DNA of 64,000 nucleotides from Clostridiales bacterium (GTDB lineage Bacteria > Bacillota > Clostridia > Oscillospirales > UBA644): contig JAEEJO010000072.1 in the NCBI GenBank assembly GCA_016281915.1, forward strand, positions 1 through 64,000, given 5' to 3'. Made by a program: the position numbers and the translations under genes. Of the stretch, positions 59,770 through 64,000 are shown piece after piece; position 1 is the stretch's first letter, and each line of letters begins with the position of its first letter. The notes under the pieces were generated by a model. It saw only the letters and a program-made list of their open reading frames with translations. It was not told the DNA's origin and made no database searches.

Positions 59770-60465
59770 TTAAACTTCTATATTGTCGCTTCTGAATTTC
59801 GGCATATGTCCCGTAAGAGTGTATACCGTCCGTTCAATGGCGTCCTTACTGTTTTTCCAGTCCTCTTTCGCAAATCGGTAATCGAACTTACGGCAAAACC
59901 AGTCGATATCTCCGTGAAGAGTTTCGAGGTATTTCATTTCTATCGAATCTGCGATCTCGAAAAAGGCTGCATATTCTTTTTTGGGAAGATTCTTTGCACC
60001 GTATTCAATCAGCTCCCTGTAGTGCGGAAGGCAGAAAAACTTCTGTTTTGCAAAAAGATCCCTGAAATTTGAGTCGTTTCTGTAAAGGTAAAAAAGATTT
60101 GAAAAAACGCTGTCCATATTGCTGTTTATTCTGCGGCAGACATAGCAGTCGTTTTCAAGCGTCTTAAGCTTTTTTGCCTGAGCCTCCCCTTTTTTACGGT
60201 TGATCTCAGAATATATCTCATTAATGTGACTTTCAAGTATAAGTGCGACCGGGAGTTTTTTCCCCACAAGAAGCATCTGTGCAAAATGACGTTCGCAAAA
60301 GCCGTGCTCGTTCGTTTTAACTCGGACATCGGGTTCCATCATGGAAGCCCCGGTTATCGTTTCTATCTCGTTTCTTTCCATCATATCGAAAAGACCGCAG
60401 AGCGGGCAGCCCTCGAGCTTTGAAAAATGTTCGTTGAGCGGAATGGTGTAGATATGTTCTTTCAT
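59770..60465 (-). CDS. DUF6062-like Cys/His-rich protein, 231 aa
   Basis: Cytosolic protein with repeated Cys/His knots: GCPLCGL near residue 19, FCERHFAQ near 76, DCYVCRR near 120, FCLPHYRELI near 148 and FCRKFDYRF near 195. The pattern CxxC ... CxxH appears twice, as in DUF6062-type proteins of Clostridia that may bind zinc or an Fe-S cluster. No function is established. It starts 11 bases after the ATP-grasp gene, with AGGGGG upstream, and forms a two-gene operon with it. Confidence 0.75.
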   Translation of the reverse strand: MKEHIYTIPLNEHFSKLEGCPLCGLFDMMERNEIETITGASMMEPDVRVKTNEHGFCERHFAQMLLVGKKLPVALILESHINEIYSEINRKKGEAQAKKLKTLENDCYVCRRINSNMDSVFSNLFYLYRNDSNFRDLFAKQKFFCLPHYRELIEYGAKNLPKKEYAAFFEIADSIEMKYLETLHGDIDWFCRKFDYRFAKEDWKNSKDAIERTVYTLTGHMPKFRSDNIEV

Positions 60466-60476
60466 GATACATCCCC

Positions 60477-61484
60477 CTATACGTCTATAAATTCTCTGTA
60501 TCTGGGCATTATTCCTATTCCGTCACTGTAAAATGCCGAAAACTGCGGCACGGCGTGAGACGGGAACGAATTGCCCTCGATAAACACGGGACCTTCCGGC
60601 GTAATAGCCACGTCCCAGGCAATATACCTCATCTGCGGAACTTTCTTTGCGGCTTCAAGACAGATTCTTTTCGCTTCATCAAAATACGGTATTGTAAAGC
60701 CTTTAAGCTTTACTCCGCTTTCGGGATGGCACTCGTATACGTTGCCCTGTTTATCTGCTCCGGGAGTAAATATCACACCGCTTTCAAGATCGATCCTGCA
60801 AGCCATGCCGCCACAGTCAACGTTGTCCATATCCGTGCCGTTCTGCCCGATCCTTATGCATGCGTAAACGATACCGTTTTTCTTCGGGCCGTTGAGCGTA
60901 ACTATCCTTACGGTATTTACCGACGACGGATTTATCCGGTTTATGTCCTCGTGCTGTATCACGCATTCTTCCACTATGCCGGTGCCTTCCGCTTTGAGTT
61001 TATCGTAAATATCAGGATCCTGGCGGTAAACCTCCGGACGAATCTTTTTTACTCCCCTGCCGGAAGAACCGTCAAGCGGTTTTGCAACGATAACGTCTTT
61101 ATCTTCAAGCCACTTCTGGAATTCTTCCTTCGTCCCGTTTTTCAGGTCGAACCAGCTGCGCTTCACATATTCCGCGAAAAGCTCGTTGAACTCGGTTTTG
61201 TTATCGAAAAAATGCCAGTATTCTTTCGGATTCATCTCTGCAACTATTCTGTTTGAGATGCCTCGTGTGATTACGGTCTTTCTCTGTGAAGCTGTCAGCC
61301 TGTACATCTCAGCTATGCGGTAGTCGACATAACCAGCCCCGTATCTGACTGCGCAGCCTGCCATGTCGAAAAGCACGGCTATCCTGGGCTTCCCCGTTTT
61401 TTCGCTTATCTGCTTTGCGATAGCGAAAAATTTATCGTAATGCATATATCTTATGCGGCGAAAAAGAAATGATAGTTTTCCCAT
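60477..61484 (-). CDS. Sugar-transfer-associated ATP-grasp protein
   Basis: 335-residue ATP-grasp enzyme: basic N-terminus, central ATP-binding lobe IVAKPLDGSSGRGVKKI (glycine loop) and EECVIQHEDINRINPSSVNTVRIVTL, then the metal-binding end AWDVAITPEGPVFIEGNSFPSHAVPQ. The sequence matches the ATPgrasp_ST type that is often found with sugar-transfer or surface-polysaccharide genes. It should ligate a carboxylate to an amine or similar nucleophile; substrates unknown. AAGGAC lies 7 bases before the ATG. Its 5' region overlaps the reading frame of the divergent glycosylase gene. Confidence 0.82.
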   Translation of the reverse strand: MGKLSFLFRRIRYMHYDKFFAIAKQISEKTGKPRIAVLFDMAGCAVRYGAGYVDYRIAEMYRLTASQRKTVITRGISNRIVAEMNPKEYWHFFDNKTEFNELFAEYVKRSWFDLKNGTKEEFQKWLEDKDVIVAKPLDGSSGRGVKKIRPEVYRQDPDIYDKLKAEGTGIVEECVIQHEDINRINPSSVNTVRIVTLNGPKKNGIVYACIRIGQNGTDMDNVDCGGMACRIDLESGVIFTPGADKQGNVYECHPESGVKLKGFTIPYFDEAKRICLEAAKKVPQMRYIAWDVAITPEGPVFIEGNSFPSHAVPQFSAFYSDGIGIMPRYREFIDV

Positions 61485-61557
61485 AAAAACTGTCCTTAAA
61501 ATTGTTGATAACTATATTATATACTATTTTTGTTCAAAAAGAAAGGGGGTTTTTGAA

Positions 61558-62421
61558 ATTTTTCCCGACATTACCGAAATTTCGGAAAATTATTTCAGGA
61601 TCTCGCCCACAGACATATCGCTTAAAGACACTTTCGAGTGCGGACAGTGCTTTCGCTTCAACGATGACGGCGAAGGCTATGTCGGCGTTGCAGGAAAAAA
61701 AGCGGCAAGATTTATTCAGGGCGACGGATGCATTTATATACAAGGGGCAACAAGAGAAGATACCGAGAAATTCTGGCTTCCTTATCTTGCGCTCGACAAA
61801 GACTATTCCGACGTTCTCACGCGTTTTGAAGACGACGAATATATAAAAAAGGCGGCTCTCTTCGGCAAGGGCATCAGAATACTCAGGCAGGACCCGTGTG
61901 AAACGACCGTCTCGTTTATTATTTCATCAAACAACAATATAAAACGAATAAAAAAAATAATAGAGCATTTTTGCAGTCTTTTCGGCAAAGAAATCATATT
62001 TGAAGGCAGGACGTTTTACACGTTCCCGACAGGCGGCGAGCTTTCCGCCGTTACAAAAGAGGCTCTTGCTCCCGTTAAGGCGGGATTCAGAGATAAATAT
62101 ATTGCTGACGCGGCAGAAAAGATCGTTTCGGGAGATATTGATTTTGGAAAGATCTCGACGCTTGACACAGACGCGGCAAGAAAAGAGCTTATGCGTATAA
62201 AGGGCGTTGGAGAAAAAGTAGCCGACTGCATACTTCTTTTCGGTTTTGACAGAGGCGAGGCTTTTCCGAAGGACGTGTGGATAAAGCGCGTGATGAACGA
62301 TATTTACGGTGACGGATTTGACGAAAAACGGTTCGGGAAAGATGCGGGGATAATCCAGCAATGGATGTTCCACTACGCAAGAATGAATCAGGACAGGACC
62401 GAAACGGAAAGAAACAACTGA
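61558..62421 (+). CDS. 8-oxoguanine DNA glycosylase (OGG1 family) with unusual start
   Basis: Removes oxidised guanine from DNA. Family landmarks: N-terminal LKDTFECGQCFRFNDDGEGYVGV, FIISSNNNIKRIKKIIEHFCSLFG, helix-hairpin-helix MRIKGVGEKVADCILLFGFDRGEAFPKDVWIKRVM with the catalytic Lys (in GEKVADC) and Asp (in PKDVW). The frame is open back to ATG 61453, but that lies inside the divergent ATP-grasp gene and would add an unconserved tail. The only ribosome site is AAAGGGGG (61542-61549). Downstream of it the frame has no ATG, GTG or TTG, and ATT 61558 sits 8 bases away. I annotate that as a provisional start. Confidence 0.85.
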   Translation: MFPDITEISENYFRISPTDISLKDTFECGQCFRFNDDGEGYVGVAGKKAARFIQGDGCIYIQGATREDTEKFWLPYLALDKDYSDVLTRFEDDEYIKKAALFGKGIRILRQDPCETTVSFIISSNNNIKRIKKIIEHFCSLFGKEIIFEGRTFYTFPTGGELSAVTKEALAPVKAGFRDKYIADAAEKIVSGDIDFGKISTLDTDAARKELMRIKGVGEKVADCILLFGFDRGEAFPKDVWIKRVMNDIYGDGFDEKRFGKDAGIIQQWMFHYARMNQDRTETERNN

Positions 62422-62435
62422 AACGGAGACAGACT

Positions 62436-63404
62436 ATGGAACTGTTTATTATTATAATCTCGGTTGCCGCAGGGATGTTTGTTTTATACACGATTCTCGG
62501 TACGTATATCGGTTTTAAAATGGCGATAGTCCGCCGATCCGAGAAAAAGAAAAGAGAAAAGGAAGAAAACCGGGAGCTTTTATACGACCCTGACTATGAT
62601 AACAAGCTTGCCGAAATGAAAGCCGAAGGGCTTGAATGGCTGTCCGAGCGCCAGTATGAAAAGCATACGCTTAAAACGTTTGACGGACTGACGCTGAGAG
62701 GAAAGTTTTACAGAGCCGAAAACGCGCGCGCAACGGTTATTCTCGTTCACGGATACCGTTCATGGTCCGAACGCGATTTCGGCACCGTTATGAAGTATTT
62801 CGGAGACAACGGCTTCAATATTTTCATGTACGGCAACAGAGCGCACGGAGAAAGCGACGGGAAATATATAACGTTCGGTGTTCTTGACCGTTACGACCTG
62901 CGTGACTGGACTTATTATGTCGATGATCTTTGCGGAAACAGTCTGCCCATACTGTGGGACGGCATTTCAATGGGCGGCGCGACCGTCTGCATGGCGTCTG
63001 CGCTTGAACTTCCGAAAAATCTCAGAGCAATCATATCCGACTGTCCTTTCACAACGCCTAAAGAAGAGATATGTCATACGATGAAGCATTATTATCACAT
63101 CCCTGCGTTTCCTCTCATTTATACTCTGGACATCGCAGCACGGGCTGCGGCAAAATTCGGCTTAAGCGAGTGTGACTCAAGAAAAGAAGTATCAAAAACA
63201 AAACTGCCGCTTTTTATTGCGCACGGTCAGGCGGACGACTTTGTTCCTCACTATATGGGCGAAGAAATATTCAACGCATGCAGCTCCGCAAAAGAGTTTT
63301 TATCCGTTCCGGGGGCGATACACGGTTTTTCATATATAGTTGCAACGGAGGAATATCAGAAAAAGCTTATGGCTTTTCTTGAAAGGAACGGATTTTTTAA
63401 TTAA
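62436..63404 (+). CDS. Membrane-anchored alpha/beta hydrolase
   Basis: 322 residues from ATG 62436 (GGAG 7-8 bases upstream). One N-terminal membrane helix (LFIIIISVAAGMFVLYTILGTYIGF) and a charged stalk, then an alpha/beta-hydrolase domain: oxyanion strand ATVILVHGYRSW, nucleophile elbow WDGISMGGATVCMAS (Ser near residue 177), acid in HGQADDFVPH, and His in GAIHGFS. The layout resembles YqkD/BEM46-like esterases or peptidases anchored in the membrane. It follows the OGG gene by 14 bases, so probably cotranscribed. Substrate unknown. Confidence 0.85.
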   Translation: MELFIIIISVAAGMFVLYTILGTYIGFKMAIVRRSEKKKREKEENRELLYDPDYDNKLAEMKAEGLEWLSERQYEKHTLKTFDGLTLRGKFYRAENARATVILVHGYRSWSERDFGTVMKYFGDNGFNIFMYGNRAHGESDGKYITFGVLDRYDLRDWTYYVDDLCGNSLPILWDGISMGGATVCMASALELPKNLRAIISDCPFTTPKEEICHTMKHYYHIPAFPLIYTLDIAARAAAKFGLSECDSRKEVSKTKLPLFIAHGQADDFVPHYMGEEIFNACSSAKEFLSVPGAIHGFSYIVATEEYQKKLMAFLERNGFFN

Positions 63405-63472
63405 CAGAAAAAACTTTATCCCACAGAACAATTATAACGGCAGTTTAAACGATAAAATCCGGCATATCAACC

Positions 63473-63502
63473 ATGCGGACCGCTTTAAGACGGTCCGCAT
63501 TT
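63473..63502 (+). terminator. Terminator-like hairpin after the hydrolase
   Basis: Perfect 10-base stem ATGCGGACCG / CGGTCCGCAT (63473-63482, 63491-63500) with an 8-base loop. The U tract is weak (TTTACG). The rest of 63405-63614 holds nothing recognised. Confidence 0.6.
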
Positions 63503-63614
63503 ACGTCTGCAGATAAATCATATATAAATATCGATCATAACGCAAGTGTATCTGCCCGGGTTGTGTCACAATTATGAAGAAAAAAAATTATTTATAAAAA
63601 AGCGAAATACCGTC

Positions 63615-63643
63615 TTGACAAAACAGAAAAAAAGTGTTACATT
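63615..63643 (+). promoter_or_regulatory. Promoter of hrcA
   Basis: TTGACA (63615-63620), 17-base spacer, TACATT (63638-63643), just upstream of the CIRCE element. Confidence 0.75.
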
Positions 63644-63653
63644 ATCCATGTTG

Positions 63654-63680
63654 TTAGCACTCAGACCACAAGAGTGCCAA
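63654..63680 (+). promoter_or_regulatory. CIRCE operator (HrcA binding site)
   Basis: TTAGCACTC (63654-63662), 9-base spacer, GAGTGCCAA (63672-63680). This matches the CIRCE consensus except for C in place of T at the third-last position of the right arm. It lies just downstream of the predicted -10, where HrcA binding would block transcription. Confidence 0.95.
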
Positions 63681-63715
63681 CAACGGTCTGACCTTATGAA
63701 AGGAGCGGCGATTTG

Positions 63716-64000
63716 ATGGAACTTGACGAAAGGAAAAATCAGATACTCGATATCGTAATTTCCGAATACATATCGACCGGCGAACCGGTAGGGTCGAAGG
63801 CGCTGATAGAAAAGTCCAAGCTCAACGTATCGTCCGCCACAATCCGAAGCGAAATGCTTGAGCTCGAAAAGATGGGTCTGCTCTGCAAGCCGCACACATC
63901 CGCGGGACGGATACCGTCGCAGAAGGGGCTGAAACAGTTCGCCGAAAAATCAATTAACAGATATTCGCTCACAGAAGACGACCTCCACATTCTCGTGCCT
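63716..64000 (+). CDS. hrcA: Heat-inducible transcription repressor HrcA (3' truncated by window edge)
   Basis: First 95 residues of HrcA, which represses the hrcA-grpE-dnaK-dnaJ operon through CIRCE. The N-terminal winged helix-turn-helix is intact (KNQILDIVISEYISTGEPVGSKALIEKSKLNVSSATIRSEMLELEKMGLLCKPHTSAGRIPSQKGL). AGGAG lies 10 bases before ATG 63716; a TTG three bases earlier is an alternative start. The CIRCE at 63654 implies autoregulation. The rest of the gene and the expected chaperone genes lie beyond the window. Confidence 0.95.
   Translation, partial: MELDERKNQILDIVISEYISTGEPVGSKALIEKSKLNVSSATIRSEMLELEKMGLLCKPHTSAGRIPSQKGLKQFAEKSINRYSLTEDDLHILVP

Noticed and set aside
61453-61557. 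ATG 61453 as start of the OGG glycosylase
   Set aside because: Overlaps the divergent ATP-grasp coding region, lacks a ribosome site and adds an unconserved tail.
1-64000. CRISPR array, prophage, transposon or insertion sequence
   Set aside because: No regularly spaced repeats, integrases, transposases or target-site duplications were seen while reading through the window.

Overview
The window looks like chromosomal DNA of an anaerobic Clostridia-class Firmicute, probably an uncultured gut lineage. Evidence: oxygen-independent ribonucleotide reductase (NrdD/NrdG), a FeoA-FeoA-FeoB ferrous iron system, a CIRCE-controlled hrcA, lipoproteins with Firmicute lipoboxes, GGAGG-type ribosome binding sites, and sigma-A promoters of the form TTGACA-N17-TATAAT before almost every transcription unit. 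No aerobic respiration genes, phage genes, transposases or CRISPR arrays were seen. The exact family cannot be fixed from sequence alone.

Layout. 1-5.1 kb: tail of a GNAT acetyltransferase, an orphan sugar-type solute-binding lipoprotein, an unknown lipoprotein and a hydrolase-like toroid protein. 5.2-7.6 kb: two-gene ABC exporter with a long leader. 7.6-15.3 kb: vWA lipoprotein, DacF-like carboxypeptidase, GH95-like glycosidase, MFS and YesL-like membrane proteins. 15.3-20.2 kb: Gfo/Idh/MocA oxidoreductase, HdeD-like protein and thioredoxin reductase, then a half-size chromate-transporter pair divergent from a LysR regulator. 20.2-25 kb: nrdD (with a fused C-terminal glutaredoxin-like domain), nrdG and a second orphan binding lipoprotein. 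25-33 kb: small membrane proteins, tRNA-His, two URO-D-family proteins, a sugar isomerase/epimerase, a threonine-aldolase-like enzyme and xylA. 33.2-36.5 kb: the feo operon. 36.8-45.5 kb: an ABC exporter of different base composition, guaA, rluA-like, prmA, a GH38 alpha-mannosidase and nth. 45.6-50.5 kb: URO-D-xylB-tmk-small ORF operon, divergent from a GH109-like protein. 50.5-58.5 kb: membrane proteins, an oxidoreductase, thrB, thrC, an esterase lipoprotein and an ABC transporter. 58.7-64 kb: a fourth URO-D protein, a DUF6062-like/ATP-grasp pair, an OGG-type DNA glycosylase, a membrane-anchored alpha/beta hydrolase, and the start of hrcA.

How the genes fit together. Glycan use is scattered rather than in one locus: alpha-mannosidase, GH95-like and GH109-like enzymes, sugar-binding lipoproteins without permeases, an MFS carrier, YesL, xylA and xylB (14 kb apart) and a sugar isomerase. 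Housekeeping genes (nth, prmA, guaA, tmk, thrCB, nrdDG) are interleaved with them, some in the same operons.

Most interesting points. guaA has lost the catalytic part of its glutaminase domain and carries a short Cys-rich replacement. NrdD is fused to a glutaredoxin-like domain and has candidate NrdR boxes upstream. Four divergent URO-D-family paralogues occur without an obvious corrinoid partner. The OGG-type glycosylase has no conventional start codon in a sensible place. FeoB has an acidic extracellular insertion.
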